A stretch of 64,000 bases of DNA from Rhodopirellula islandica (GCF_001027925.1 NZ_LECT01000041.1:1-64000), one strand, 5' to 3'; counted from the stretch's first letter, positions 53,215 through 62,074 are shown. Numbers and translations are program-made. Notes: generated by a model from the letters alone, not told the origin.

Positions 53215-55887
53215 TCAAGAGGCAGGGACACTGGTGGACAAAAACGGAGGGCTATTGATGACACCTTCCACGAGGTCTCCCAATCGGAAACCATCGCTCT
53301 GGGTGTCGTTCAGAATGGCTTCGACAAAGCAACGATCGGCAGGTCGCAATTCACGACCGATGGCGAACGAGAGCAATCGTCGAACGGTTGTATCGGCAAA
53401 ACGTCGGCCTTCTGTGTTTGCCAACATTTCACTCAGTTCCATCGCGCCGCGGAAGGACCGGCCTCCCGGCAGCTCACCCGTGGCATCCGCCACCGAGGGG
53501 TCACTGGGCGGACGAAGTCGACCAAGGTGATCCATCGTCTCCAAACCAAATCCCAACGCATCCATCACACGGTGACAGGAGGCGCAACCAGGATCAGCAC
53601 GGTGCAATTCTAACTGTTCACGCAAAGTCGCATCGGCCGAAGCCGCGCGGGTGGCTTCCAGCTCTGGAACGTTCGGTGGGGCTTCCGGTGGTGGCGTCCC
53701 CAACACGTTCTCAAGAATCCATTTGCCTCGCAAAACCGGTGAATTCCGAGTTGGATAGCTGGTCAGTGTCAGCACACCGGCGTGGCCCAAAATCCCACGT
53801 CGACCGGCATCCGCCAGAGAAACCTTTTGCAGCTTGTTCGCTTCCTGCGGATTCGGAAGCTCAACGCCATACCAATCCGCCAACGAATCGTTGACGAACG
53901 TGTAGTCCGCGGTCAGCAATTCCGTGACGGGCAAATTGTTCTTCAACACATGGTCGAACAACGCGTGCGTTTCGGCGGCCAAATGGTCGACCGTGATCGA
54001 AGGACCTTCTTCGTTGCCACCAAACGCTGCCATGTCGCGCGCGTTCAGGTTGCCCAAACCAAACCACTGAGTCGCAAATTGTTCACCCAGTGAATTCGAC
54101 TTGGGGTCGTCCAGCATCCGGCGGATTTGATAGCGACGTTTGGACTCGTCAATCAACTCGTTTTGCTTTGCAGCGTTCAACAACGCATCGTCCGGGAGAC
54201 TGCTCCACAAAAAGAACGAGAGCCGACTGGCCAACTGGGCCGAGGACAGCGGAACGGCCTCCCCCGATGCAGCCAACTCGCGGGCTTCCTCCGATTCAGG
54301 AAGTTCGATGCGGAACAGGAAACTCGGCGAACATAGAATCGCTGTGATGGCTTGTTGCATCCCCACATAAAAGGACTCTTGCCGGTCAGTCGCCCCTTCC
54401 ACCAACTTCGCATATCGCGTGACCTCTTCGTCGCTGACTTCCCGACGAAACGCCCGTCGCATCAACGGTTCCAAGTTGACCTTGGCTGCCTTGGAGACAT
54501 CTTCCCAACGATCGCCACGCTGGCGAGCCATGCGTGGGATCAGCTGTTTCTGCGTCGGTGGCAGATCCTGGCGAGTGTGCGCCGAGGGACCGTCGATCGA
54601 GACGGTTTTGAACTTGAAGTTGAACTCTTCGCTCGAAATCCGACGATCGATCTCGACCTTTTCGCCGGCGGGCAACACCGTCTTGGCGAGTTCTTCGTCC
54701 GTGAATGCTTGCACACGCTTGGAAATTGATTCGCCAAGTCGCCACGGATCTTTCCGATCTTCGGGCTTGGGCAACTCGTCGGCCCACGTGTCCGTCGGTG
54801 AAAAGAAAAACCGATGCTTGCCGGGCGTCAATGTTTTCCGAAACGACTCACCATCGGTCGGGCCGCTCTTTTCTTGGTAATTGAAATCCAGCACTTCAAT
54901 CAAGCGTCCCTGCTCGTCGTGCACCATCACACAACGATTGACTTTGTCGTTGACGTCTTCCTTGTCGTCGTTGTCCTTGTCTTCGTCATCGATGTCGTCG
55001 TCCTTCTCATCCGACTCCTCGCCCAACTTCCGCAAAGCCGATCGGGTCAGATTCGTGCCCCCGCGAATGTCGAAGGAGTATTCGCCTTCAATCGGAACTT
55101 CGACTTCCACCCAAACCATCCCGTCGCCACGTATGAACCATTCGCCAAAGGAGGCCAGTTTGGCTTCACCGATTGTGTTCAGGGTCTGATCTGCAAACGT
55201 CTTTTTGAGCGAAGGAAGTGTGCTTGGATCAACGATCAGCGATGACGCAACGGACTCGCCCGCCTTCAGGTACTTTTCCATCAGCATCGTCGACAACGAC
55301 AACACATCGGCGTTGTTGTCGAATCCACCGCCGACTTCATCGGACGGGAACTGATCCGCGGGACGCAAATCGACGCCAAACAAATCGCGAATCGCGTTGT
55401 TGTATTCGGCGCGGTTCAGACGACGTGCCGTCACGCGTCCAGGCTTGGGACGCAAATCACACGTCGCGTGATAAACCAAATCGTCCAACTGGTCGGCCAG
55501 TTCACGACGCTCTTCAACGGTTGGAAGCGCCGAGTCTTCCGGCGGCATCGCGCCAAACCGAATCATGCTGATCGAGTGCATCGCCAACTCACTGTTGTCG
55601 CGAACTTTTTCCGCGGTGCTGAGCAACGACAGATCGACCTCGGCTTCCTGATAATCGGCGTTGTGACAATCGAGGCAGAACTCTTCCAATTTCAGAAACC
55701 CAGTGGTTTCCCAATTGGAAGGATCAACCGTCAACGGTTCACTTGATTTCGATTCAGCGGGCTTGGACTCAGCGGGGGCGTCCTCGTCGGCTTTGGCTGG
55801 TGAAAAAGCCAACAAAACCAGTGCACTCGCGATCGATAACAACACGCGAGGCCATCGAGTTCCCGGCAGGATGCAATTGGATCTCAT
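53215..55887 (-). CDS. Planctomycete cytochrome-like DUF1587/DUF1592/DUF1588/DUF1585 protein
   Basis: An 890-residue exported protein. ATG 55887 opens a signal peptide (RWPRVLLSIASALVLLAFSPAKADE); the longer reading to 56181 has no such feature. A first CxxCH heme motif lies in EFCLDCHNADY, followed by DUF1587 (ARRLNRAEYNNAIRDLFGVDL). DUF1592 and DUF1588 follow (LRIARE-like RFDIRGGT, SPSFLFRIE, ASRLSFFLWSSLPDD, LGHAGVLTLTSYPTRNSPVLRGKWILENVLG), with a second CxxCH in DPGCASCHRVMDALGFGLE, and DUF1585 closes the protein. A 26-residue Asp/Glu/Lys-rich insertion encoded around 54943-55021 is unusual. Role unknown; a periplasmic electron-transfer function with the DUF1552 protein is plausible. Confidence 0.93.
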   Translation of the reverse strand: MRSNCILPGTRWPRVLLSIASALVLLAFSPAKADEDAPAESKPAESKSSEPLTVDPSNWETTGFLKLEEFCLDCHNADYQEAEVDLSLLSTAEKVRDNSELAMHSISMIRFGAMPPEDSALPTVEERRELADQLDDLVYHATCDLRPKPGRVTARRLNRAEYNNAIRDLFGVDLRPADQFPSDEVGGGFDNNADVLSLSTMLMEKYLKAGESVASSLIVDPSTLPSLKKTFADQTLNTIGEAKLASFGEWFIRGDGMVWVEVEVPIEGEYSFDIRGGTNLTRSALRKLGEESDEKDDDIDDEDKDNDDKEDVNDKVNRCVMVHDEQGRLIEVLDFNYQEKSGPTDGESFRKTLTPGKHRFFFSPTDTWADELPKPEDRKDPWRLGESISKRVQAFTDEELAKTVLPAGEKVEIDRRISSEEFNFKFKTVSIDGPSAHTRQDLPPTQKQLIPRMARQRGDRWEDVSKAAKVNLEPLMRRAFRREVSDEEVTRYAKLVEGATDRQESFYVGMQQAITAILCSPSFLFRIELPESEEARELAASGEAVPLSSAQLASRLSFFLWSSLPDDALLNAAKQNELIDESKRRYQIRRMLDDPKSNSLGEQFATQWFGLGNLNARDMAAFGGNEEGPSITVDHLAAETHALFDHVLKNNLPVTELLTADYTFVNDSLADWYGVELPNPQEANKLQKVSLADAGRRGILGHAGVLTLTSYPTRNSPVLRGKWILENVLGTPPPEAPPNVPELEATRAASADATLREQLELHRADPGCASCHRVMDALGFGLETMDHLGRLRPPSDPSVADATGELPGGRSFRGAMELSEMLANTEGRRFADTTVRRLLSFAIGRELRPADRCFVEAILNDTQSDGFRLGDLVEGVINSPPFLSTSVPAS

Positions 55888-56556
55888 GGGCGGGGCGAGC
55901 GTTCCACAACCGAGCTGGATTGTCTCCAATCTCTCTCCGTTGGGCGGCTCAGTCGTAAAGGTAGGTGGGAGGGGTGAGGCAGGACCGCAAGCATTGTACG
56001 CAATCGCCCACTGCGGGCGATCAAAACAAGTCGCAGCACCCTTGATTGTAGCAGGTTGAGCAGGCTGACCGAAGAGCTTTCGCAAAATCGATGGAGAATT
56101 CAAATGCGTCGTTCCCAGCGTTTCAAGCGGCAATTCACTGAAAGTCAGGCCCCGAAAGGCCTCGCTGGAGAACATTTTCAACCGAACTGCCTCCGGACGC
56201 TGCTTTCATACTGAATCTGGTGGAGATCGGTTCGTCGCCGTGGCCTCCCGCTGGCCCCGATTTTCCACGCCAGTAAGACAGAAATCCAGCGTTTCCATGG
56301 GCCCACCGCGCCCTGAATTTGCCCCGGTGGAGCCCTTCAGATACTGGGACGGGTGTTCCGATTGTTGGGCCCCGCTCGTTGCTGATTGACTTTTCGCCAG
56401 CTCAGTCGCGGGCCCACGCCCCCAACGATGGACTTCGAACGCTAGAATTCCGCTACCAGGATTCCGTTCGGAGTTTGGGTTGGTCACCGTTTGACCCTGC
56501 CCCCCAACCGCCCTAGGCTTTGCAACGATTTCGAGACCGCACACAGGAGACGCGAC
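55888..56556. promoter_or_regulatory. Divergent promoter region, 669 bp
   Basis: Separates the DUF1592-DUF1552 operon (-) from the SPFH/SpeD operon (+). Open frames extend into it, but none has a signal peptide or ribosome-binding site. The AGGAG at about 56543-56549 is the ribosome-binding site of the SPFH gene. No repeats were noticed here, unlike most gaps in this window. Confidence 0.45.
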
Positions 56557-57681
56557 GTGGGATTGTTTGATCTGATTCGTTCCGAGTTGATCGATATCAT
56601 CGAATGGATCGATGACACACAACACACTTTGATGTGGCGGTTCCCTCGGCACGACAACGAAATCAAAAATGGGGCACAATTGATTGTCCGCCCCGGCCAA
56701 ACCGCCGTCTTTGTTTACAAAGGCGAAATCGCGGACATCTATCCTCCCGGCCACTACCAACTGACGACGGACAACATGCCCGTCATGACGACGTTGCAAG
56801 GTTGGAAATACGGATTCAACAGCCCATTCAAAGCCGAAGTCTACTTCGTCAGCACTCGCCAACTCACCGATCTGAAATGGGGAACTCCCAACCCGATCAT
56901 GCTGCGAGACCCCGAATTCGGACCGATCCGAATTCGTGCCTTCGGAACCTACGCGCTGCGTGCGGTGGATCCCAAAGCGTTGCTGCTGGAAGTGGTTGGC
57001 ACCAACGGTGAATTCGGTGCCGACGACGTCAACGTGTTGTTGCGATCGATCATTCAATCGTCGTTTGCGGATCTGATCGGTTCGTCACAGATCGCAGCCT
57101 TGGATCTGGCCAGCAACTACGAACAACTCGCCGCCCAACTTCGCGAGCGCGTCGTTGAAAAGATCGACGACGAATATGGGCTGGATTGCCCGCAATTGTT
57201 CATTGTCAACATTTCTTTGCCCGAGTCGGTCGAGAAAGCTCTGGACACGCGAACCAGCATGGGCGTGATCGGAGACATGAACCGGTTCCAGCAGTTCCAG
57301 ATGGGCCAAGCGATGACGTCCGCCGCCGAAAATGGTGGCGGCGGTGGAGCAGCCGAAGGCTTGGGGCTCGGACTTGGCGTCGCTATGGCCGGACGCATGA
57401 TGCCGGGTGCCATGACGCCCGGTGCTGCAGCGCCCGCCGCGGGCCCCGCCGGTCCTCCACCACCTCCCGCCGCGACCGCTTGGTATGTGGCCAAAGACGG
57501 TGTCACACACGGCCCGTTCACTCCCGACCAAGTTCGTTCCGGAATCGGCAGCGGAGAAATGGGAGCCGAATCCATGGTCTGGGCAACTGGGATGAGTGGT
57601 TGGTTGATGGCCAAGGATGTTCCCGCCCTGGCACCCATGTTGGCCGCAGGCAGCCCGCCGCCTCCACCACCAGCCAACTGA
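56557..57681 (+). CDS. SPFH/band-7 protein with C-terminal GYF_2 domain (YdjI-like)
   Basis: A 374-residue protein beginning at GTG with an AGGAG ribosome-binding site 8 nt upstream. Residues 1-240 form an SPFH-like domain of the YdjI/virion-core type: SELIDIIEWIDDTQHTLMWRFPRHDNEIKNGAQLIVRPGQTAVFVYKGEI, VYFVSTRQLTDLKWGTPNPI and IIQSSFADLIG...ERVVEKIDDEYGLD. A Gly/Ala/Pro/Met-rich linker leads to a GYF_2 domain at about 325-370 (WYVAKDGVTHGPFTPDQVRSGIGSGEM). No transmembrane helix. Relatives associate with membranes under envelope stress. It is the first gene of an operon with SpeD-like, DUF4178 and DUF350 genes. Confidence 0.9.
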   Translation: MGLFDLIRSELIDIIEWIDDTQHTLMWRFPRHDNEIKNGAQLIVRPGQTAVFVYKGEIADIYPPGHYQLTTDNMPVMTTLQGWKYGFNSPFKAEVYFVSTRQLTDLKWGTPNPIMLRDPEFGPIRIRAFGTYALRAVDPKALLLEVVGTNGEFGADDVNVLLRSIIQSSFADLIGSSQIAALDLASNYEQLAAQLRERVVEKIDDEYGLDCPQLFIVNISLPESVEKALDTRTSMGVIGDMNRFQQFQMGQAMTSAAENGGGGGAAEGLGLGLGVAMAGRMMPGAMTPGAAAPAAGPAGPPPPPAATAWYVAKDGVTHGPFTPDQVRSGIGSGEMGAESMVWATGMSGWLMAKDVPALAPMLAAGSPPPPPPAN

Positions 57682-57740
57682 TCCAGGCACCTGAATCTTC
57701 ACGGCCGCCGTGATGGAACAATGACAACGGAGTGAACTGC

Positions 57741-58181
57741 GTGCCCGCAACGCCCCTCAATGCACCAGAAAACGCGACAAAACAACGATCTGCGGCTGCG
57801 CCCTCGATCAGCGTCGGCGGCCAGTGGATCGTGGATGCATCCGGATGCGATTCGAAAACACTGCAGTCTCTGAGCACCATCCAGTCGGTTTGCCAGGACG
57901 TGATCGCAGCGCTGGAACTGAAAGTCATCGGGGATCCGCCAGCCCATGTCTTTGGTCCGCCACACGGCGTCACCGCGTTGTACCTGCTTTCCGAATCTCA
58001 TCTGGCTGTGCACACCTACCCGGAACATGGCGTCGCCACATTCAACCTGGTCTGCTGTCGCGAGACGGCGGTCTGGGATTGGCAGTCGCAATTGCAGTCC
58101 CGTTTGAGCGCGGCCCACGTGCGAATCCGGCATCTCCGCCGAGGAGCCTGGGCAGAAGCAGGTGACGAGGTCAACGAATGA
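57741..58181 (+). CDS. S-adenosylmethionine decarboxylase-like protein (SpeD/SpeH family)
   Basis: A 146-residue prokaryotic-type AdoMetDC homologue, starting at a GTG 8 nt after GGAG; a GTG 9 nt upstream is the alternative. The core SESHLAVHTYPEHGVATFNLVCC matches the processing site: Ser86 would become the pyruvoyl group, with His91 and Cys106 at the expected spacing. All three key residues are therefore kept. The N-terminal 25 residues are extra. Decarboxylated AdoMet is normally the aminopropyl donor for spermidine; no spermidine synthase gene is seen nearby. The gene overlaps the DUF4178 gene by 4 bp, indicating tight coupling. Confidence 0.9.
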   Translation: MPATPLNAPENATKQRSAAAPSISVGGQWIVDASGCDSKTLQSLSTIQSVCQDVIAALELKVIGDPPAHVFGPPHGVTALYLLSESHLAVHTYPEHGVATFNLVCCRETAVWDWQSQLQSRLSAAHVRIRHLRRGAWAEAGDEVNE

Positions 58182-59761
58182 AGGTTCGCCGCGCATCATG
58201 CCCCGGTTGCGGGGCGCCCGTTGAATTCCGCTTTGGAAACTCAATGGTCAGCGTCTGCGAATTTTGCCACACCGCCGTCGCACGCGGCGACAAAGACATC
58301 GAGGACTACGGCAAAGTCAGCGACCTCGTCGAAACCGACTCGGTCGTCCAGCTTGGTTCCACCGGATCGTTTCGTGGCAAGCCGTTCGAAGTCATCGGCC
58401 GCGTTCAGTACGACCACGCCGCCGGCGGAGTCTGGGACGAATGGTACCTGCGATTCCCCGGTGACAAGATGGCTTGGTTGGCCGAGGCTCAAGGCCAATT
58501 GCACCTGACGTTTGAACGCCCCGTCCGCGTCAAATCACCGTTGCCCGACTTTGATTCGTTGTCGCTCGGACAAATGGTTCACTACGGCGGTCAAGACCTC
58601 ACGGTCGCGGAGACCGGCGTTGCCAAAGCCCGCTCGGCTCAAGGTGAAATCCCCTGGCAATTCCGTCCCGGCGATGATCATCGCTACGTCGATCTGCAAG
58701 GTGCTGCTGAACCCGATGGAGGGGCCTGGTTTGCCACGTTCGATTATTCGCGTGGCGAACAACACACCTACGTCGGCCGCACCGTCACCCAAGAGAAGCT
58801 GAACCTGTCGACTCCTGATTGGCAGCCCGATCCGGGGTCGGGAACCATCGCGGTCGCCTCGCTGCACCTGAATTGCCCCAAGTGCGGAGGTTCACTCGAC
58901 CTGCATGCTCCCAGAGAAACCTTGCGAGTCGGTTGCCAGCACTGTGGCGCCTTGCTGTCCAATGACGACGGACGCCTCAAACTGCTGACCATGCTGGAGA
59001 AGCGTGAACTGCACTCCTCCTTGCCGCTCGGCGTTCGGGGCACGATCCAGGGCACGGAATACATCGTCATTGGAATCATGGCTCGCTTTGTCCGCTACGC
59101 AGGCACCACCTACCCCTGGACCGAATACCTGCTGTATGCACCTGGGGTTGGCTTCCGTTGGTTGGTGGAAAACGATCGCCATTGGTCGTTTGTCCAACCC
59201 GTTACCGGTCACGCCATGGACCCACACTCGAACCGGATCCATCACGATGGCGATTCCTTCCGGATCTATGACCGCGCCACCGCGATCGTCCGCCACGTGA
59301 TTGGAGAGTTTTACTGGAAAGTCCAGCAAGGCGATTGTGTCGAAACCGCTGACTTCATCGCCCCGCCGCGCATGCTCTCAATCGAAGACAGTTTCGCGGG
59401 CCAAACTCACGAGCGGATTGTGTCACTGGGCACCTACATGAAGCCAGATGAAATCGAAGCCGCTTTCGAGGTTGAGGATTTGACGCGTCCCTGGGGCGTG
59501 GGAGTCATTCAACCTCCACCGACGATTTCATTTGGAGTCTGGGTTGCTTGGGTGGCCTTTTGTTTTTACATGTTCATCATTTACCTGGGCAACCATCGAC
59601 CATCGACATCGGCAACGCCCGCCGCCGATGGATGGATGCTGTTTTACGCGTTGTCATTTGTCTCCGCGATTCCGATCGGTTGCCTGGTGTTCAAATACAA
59701 CTTCGAAGTCTCCCGTTGGAAAGACAGTGACTTCAGTCCCTATGCCAGCAGTGATGACTGA
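58178..59761 (+). CDS. Zinc-ribbon DUF4178 membrane protein
   Basis: A 527-residue protein with two repeats of a similar plan. Each begins with a zinc ribbon: CPGCGAPVEF...CEFCHTAV near the N terminus and CPKCGGSLDL...CQHCGALL near 235-260. Each ribbon is followed by a DUF4178 beta domain with GxxGxxxGKxFxVIGR-like and EWYL patterns (GSFRGKPFEVIGRVQYDH...WDEWYLRF; GTIQGTEYIVIGIMARFVRYAGTTYPWTEYLLY). Two transmembrane helices lie near the C terminus. DUF4178 proteins occur with SPFH, PspA, DUF350 and polyamine enzymes in other bacteria. Function unknown. The stop codon overlaps the next start by one base. Confidence 0.88.
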   Translation: MKVRRASCPGCGAPVEFRFGNSMVSVCEFCHTAVARGDKDIEDYGKVSDLVETDSVVQLGSTGSFRGKPFEVIGRVQYDHAAGGVWDEWYLRFPGDKMAWLAEAQGQLHLTFERPVRVKSPLPDFDSLSLGQMVHYGGQDLTVAETGVAKARSAQGEIPWQFRPGDDHRYVDLQGAAEPDGGAWFATFDYSRGEQHTYVGRTVTQEKLNLSTPDWQPDPGSGTIAVASLHLNCPKCGGSLDLHAPRETLRVGCQHCGALLSNDDGRLKLLTMLEKRELHSSLPLGVRGTIQGTEYIVIGIMARFVRYAGTTYPWTEYLLYAPGVGFRWLVENDRHWSFVQPVTGHAMDPHSNRIHHDGDSFRIYDRATAIVRHVIGEFYWKVQQGDCVETADFIAPPRMLSIEDSFAGQTHERIVSLGTYMKPDEIEAAFEVEDLTRPWGVGVIQPPPTISFGVWVAWVAFCFYMFIIYLGNHRPSTSATPAADGWMLFYALSFVSAIPIGCLVFKYNFEVSRWKDSDFSPYASSDD

Positions 59762-59928
59762 TGAAATTACTCCGTCTCTATCTGATCCTTGGCACGCTCG
59801 TCTGCGCCTGGTATTCCGTGGCGGCCTTCAAAGGTTGGCAAGCCATCAACTTTGGCATTGTCGACAACATGGGCAGCAGCGGTGGCGGAGGCCGCGCGTA
59901 CGGCGGGTCGTGGGGCGGCGGAAAATGA
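59761..59928 (+). CDS. Small Gly-rich single-pass membrane protein (55 residues)
   Basis: A short gene that begins at the last base of the DUF4178 stop codon (TGATG), so it is translationally coupled. The product starts MKLLRLYLILGTLVCAWYSV, a single membrane helix, and ends in a Gly/Ser/Trp-rich tail, SSGGGGRAYGGSWGGGK. It was found by reading the sequence and is easily missed because of its size. Similar short Gly-rich proteins are a plausible member of SPFH/DUF4178 operons. Function unknown. Confidence 0.75.
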   Translation: MKLLRLYLILGTLVCAWYSVAAFKGWQAINFGIVDNMGSSGGGGRAYGGSWGGGK

Positions 59929-60035
59929 TGCCATCCAGTTGATCCCTCGGCACGCAACAGTCGTCCCGCATCGGATGCCCCTTCAACGAACACTCGACCA
60001 CTCATCGAACCAAACAAATCCAAAAGGCAGAAACC

Positions 60036-60308
60036 ATGATTGATCACCTCCGCGGATTGGCACAGGCGACGGAAACGCTTCCCACCAGCACCGGTCTGGA
60101 ACTGTTGCTGCAACACCTGGTCGCCGCTTGTGTGTTTTCCGTTGTTGGGATCGTGGTCTTCCTAGGCTGCCTGGTGTTGATGGAAAAACTCACACCGTTC
60201 TCGATCCTTCACGAGATTGGCGAAGAACACAACTTGGCCGTCTCGATCGTCGTCGCCGCCATTGTGCTCGGCATTTCAATCATCATCGCGGCGTCCGTCA
60301 TCGGTTGA
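60036..60308 (+). CDS. DUF350 family membrane protein
   Basis: A 90-residue protein with two long hydrophobic helices (HLVAACVFSVVGIVVFLGCLVLMEKL and NLAVSIVVAAIVLGISIIIAASVIG) and a charged connector HEIGEEHN, as in DUF350/YjfL proteins. A purine-rich AAGGCAG precedes the ATG. It is the last gene of the operon, 107 bp after the small Gly-rich gene. DUF350 proteins recur with DUF4178 and polyamine or glutathionylspermidine-type enzymes, and their role is unknown. Confidence 0.88.
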   Translation: MIDHLRGLAQATETLPTSTGLELLLQHLVAACVFSVVGIVVFLGCLVLMEKLTPFSILHEIGEEHNLAVSIVVAAIVLGISIIIAASVIG

Positions 60309-60377
60309 GCCATCTCGACACGCTTCTTCGCATCCCAATTCCGCGTCCAACCGCCACGCCAGCCATCCAGACATTGT

Positions 60378-60413
60378 CCCCTGTCCCCCCGAAACGCGTT
60401 TCGGGGGACAGGG
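60378..60413 (+). terminator. Strong hairpin after the DUF350 gene
   Basis: CCCTGTCCCC...GAAACG pairs with CGTTTC...GGGGGACAGGG, a 17-bp arm with one bulged C, 70 nt after the DUF350 stop codon. There is no T run, so it may be a repeat or a factor-assisted terminator. Confidence 0.5.
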
Positions 60414-60501
60414 CAAGCGTTGGGCTGCTTGAACTGAAGGGGCGACACGGAAAATACGGCGTTGGTTTCTGTTCTGCCCTGCACCCCAACGGGCAGCACC
60501 T

Positions 60502-60540
60502 CAGCAGGTCGGCAGGAATGATCAGGCATAATCATGTGAG
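60502..60540. repeat. Fragment of the MITE-like family
   Basis: CAGCAGGTCGGCAGGAATGATC followed by GGCATAATCATGTGAG matches one end of the copies at 19997-20121 and 27050-27177. The rest of the element is missing, so this is a solo end or a truncated copy. Confidence 0.8.
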
Positions 60541-60604
60541 TTAGCCTGGACTGCTTCACCCTCGTAGCAAGTGCGGCAAGCAAAGCGAGCGTCCAGCCGA
60601 AGAA

Positions 60605-60706
60605 CCAATTCACCCTCTTGGCAGGAGGGTCGAGCAAAGCGAGGGGAGGTCGAACGCAAACACCCCCGTCCATTGAAAAGGTGAAATTGACAATTGCAAA
60701 TTGCAA
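60605..60706. repeat. Composite GC-rich repeat, inverted copy
   Basis: CCAATTCACCCTC, GGAGGGTCGAGCAAAGCGAG and AATTGACAATTGCAAATTGC appear in the reverse order and orientation of the modules at 14047-14139. A diverged partial copy (CTTCACCCTCGTAGCAAGTG and GCAAAGCGAGC) lies just before it. Confidence 0.7.
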
Positions 60707-60830
60707 AACGACTTGCCACTCCCCTGTTCAACGCCGCCGCGCCAGCAAGTCGGCCGCTCGTAGGCCAGGTCCCACCTGGCACTGGTTCTTTGGGGACGCT
60801 CGAAAAAAAATGGTGGCGGGCGTTTGGTTT

Positions 60831-60972
60831 TCGCCCCGGATGGGGCCGTCGTGCTTAGCTCGGGGCGGAAGCCCCGAGAGACCGATGCCGAAAAACAAAC
60901 GGTCGCCCCGGATGGGGCCGTCGTGGGAGTTGGGGGAGTCCCTCGCTCACGCGTCGGGTTGTGATGGGTGGT
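60831..60972. repeat. Dispersed structured repeat, copy B
   Basis: The section 60863-60972 matches window positions 1-110 with three mismatches. A 23-bp unit containing GCCCCGGATGGGGC appears twice here (60831-60853 and 60903-60925), 72 bp apart. CTCGGGGC-GGAA-GCCCCGAG at 60859-60878 is a perfect 8-bp stem closed by a GNRA-type GGAA loop. Several small hairpins in a row suggest a structured transcript or recombination target. Confidence 0.85.
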
Positions 60973-61321
60973 CTTGGCCGACTCTGACGGGCAAGAGTGC
61001 CCATCCTCCATGCGTTGAGGACTGAGTCGACAAGCCATCACCCTTTGGCGTTGTGATTGCGGATGCCGACTTTATTCCTGGATTGCACGGAGGAGTCCTC
61101 GTGGATCGCTCGGGTGGTCGCGCGACGCCGTTCAGGCGAACGCGACGGCTGAGGAACGAGTTCCGGAAGCACGGAAAACTCAACGCCTGGAACGAATTTG
61201 GACATTCGGTGAACTTTGGCTCAAGAATTGGGCTTGAGGTTGGCTCCTCCGATTGCGTACCCCCAAAGGAACGTCGAGCGGTTCGGCGGAAGCGGAGTCA
61301 CGTGATCCAAGCGAGCGATCC
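60973..61321. other. Intergenic region upstream of flgF
   Basis: A 349-bp gap that should carry the flagellar rod operon promoter. I cannot identify a convincing promoter by eye. Open frames across it lack support. Confidence 0.4.
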
Positions 61322-62074
61322 ATGCCTTACGGAGTCTATCTCTCTGCAGCGGGTGCCCAGGCACAAAATCATCGCCTGCAGCAGATCAGCCATAACCTTG
61401 CCAACGTCGACACGCCTGGTTTCAAACCCAGCGAAACGATCCTGCAGGCGCGGTTCTCGGAACTGATCGAAGAAGGCATGGTCTCCCCCGGCCTGGGCGG
61501 CGCCGACGACATCGGTGGTGGCGTCACCATCCAACCCGAACAGACTCAGTTCAGCGTGGGAGCGATTCGAACCACCGGCCGCGAAACGGACTTTGCGTTG
61601 CATGACAAAAAGAGTTTCTTTGTCCTGCAACGCGGCGATGAACAGCTGCTGACTCGGGCCGGTGACTTCCTGTTTGATTCCACTGGGACGCTGGTCAATT
61701 CCGGTGGCGATGCCGTCGTCGGAAAAGACGGTCGCCCAATCCAAATCGACCCCCGACTTCCGCTCAACGTTGGTCCCGAAGGCACATTCACGCAAGCGGG
61801 CGAGACTCAACAGTTGATGCTTGCTCAACCGGCCAGTTACGGCGACTTGGCCAACATCGGCGGCAACCTGTTTCGCCCCTTGGCCGGGTTCAATCTGGCT
61901 GCCGACAGCGATCGAAATGTCGTGGCCGGTTCGTTGGAACAATCCGCCGTCAGTCCCACCGGCACGATGATGGAAATGATTGAAACGTCGCGCGCCTATG
62001 AAGCCAACATTCAAATGATCAAGAACCAAGACAGCGTCTTGGGATCCTTGATCGGTCGCGTCCTCCAAGGCTAA
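61322..62074 (+). CDS. flgF: Flagellar basal-body rod protein FlgF
   Basis: A 250-residue proximal/distal rod protein. The N-terminal flg_bb_rod block is YLSAAGAQAQNHRLQQISHNLANVDTPGFKPSE, and the C-terminal block is MMEMIETSRAYEANIQMIKNQDSVLGSLIGRVLQ. The start at 61322 (MPYGVYLS) is chosen because longer readings run through unrelated sequence. The middle contains the beta domain (DFALHDKKSFFVLQRGDEQLLTRAGDF). It comes directly before flgG, so I call it FlgF rather than FlgG or another rod homologue, with moderate certainty in that choice. It is exported by the flagellar type III apparatus to the periplasm. Confidence 0.88.
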   Translation: MPYGVYLSAAGAQAQNHRLQQISHNLANVDTPGFKPSETILQARFSELIEEGMVSPGLGGADDIGGGVTIQPEQTQFSVGAIRTTGRETDFALHDKKSFFVLQRGDEQLLTRAGDFLFDSTGTLVNSGGDAVVGKDGRPIQIDPRLPLNVGPEGTFTQAGETQQLMLAQPASYGDLANIGGNLFRPLAGFNLAADSDRNVVAGSLEQSAVSPTGTMMEMIETSRAYEANIQMIKNQDSVLGSLIGRVLQG

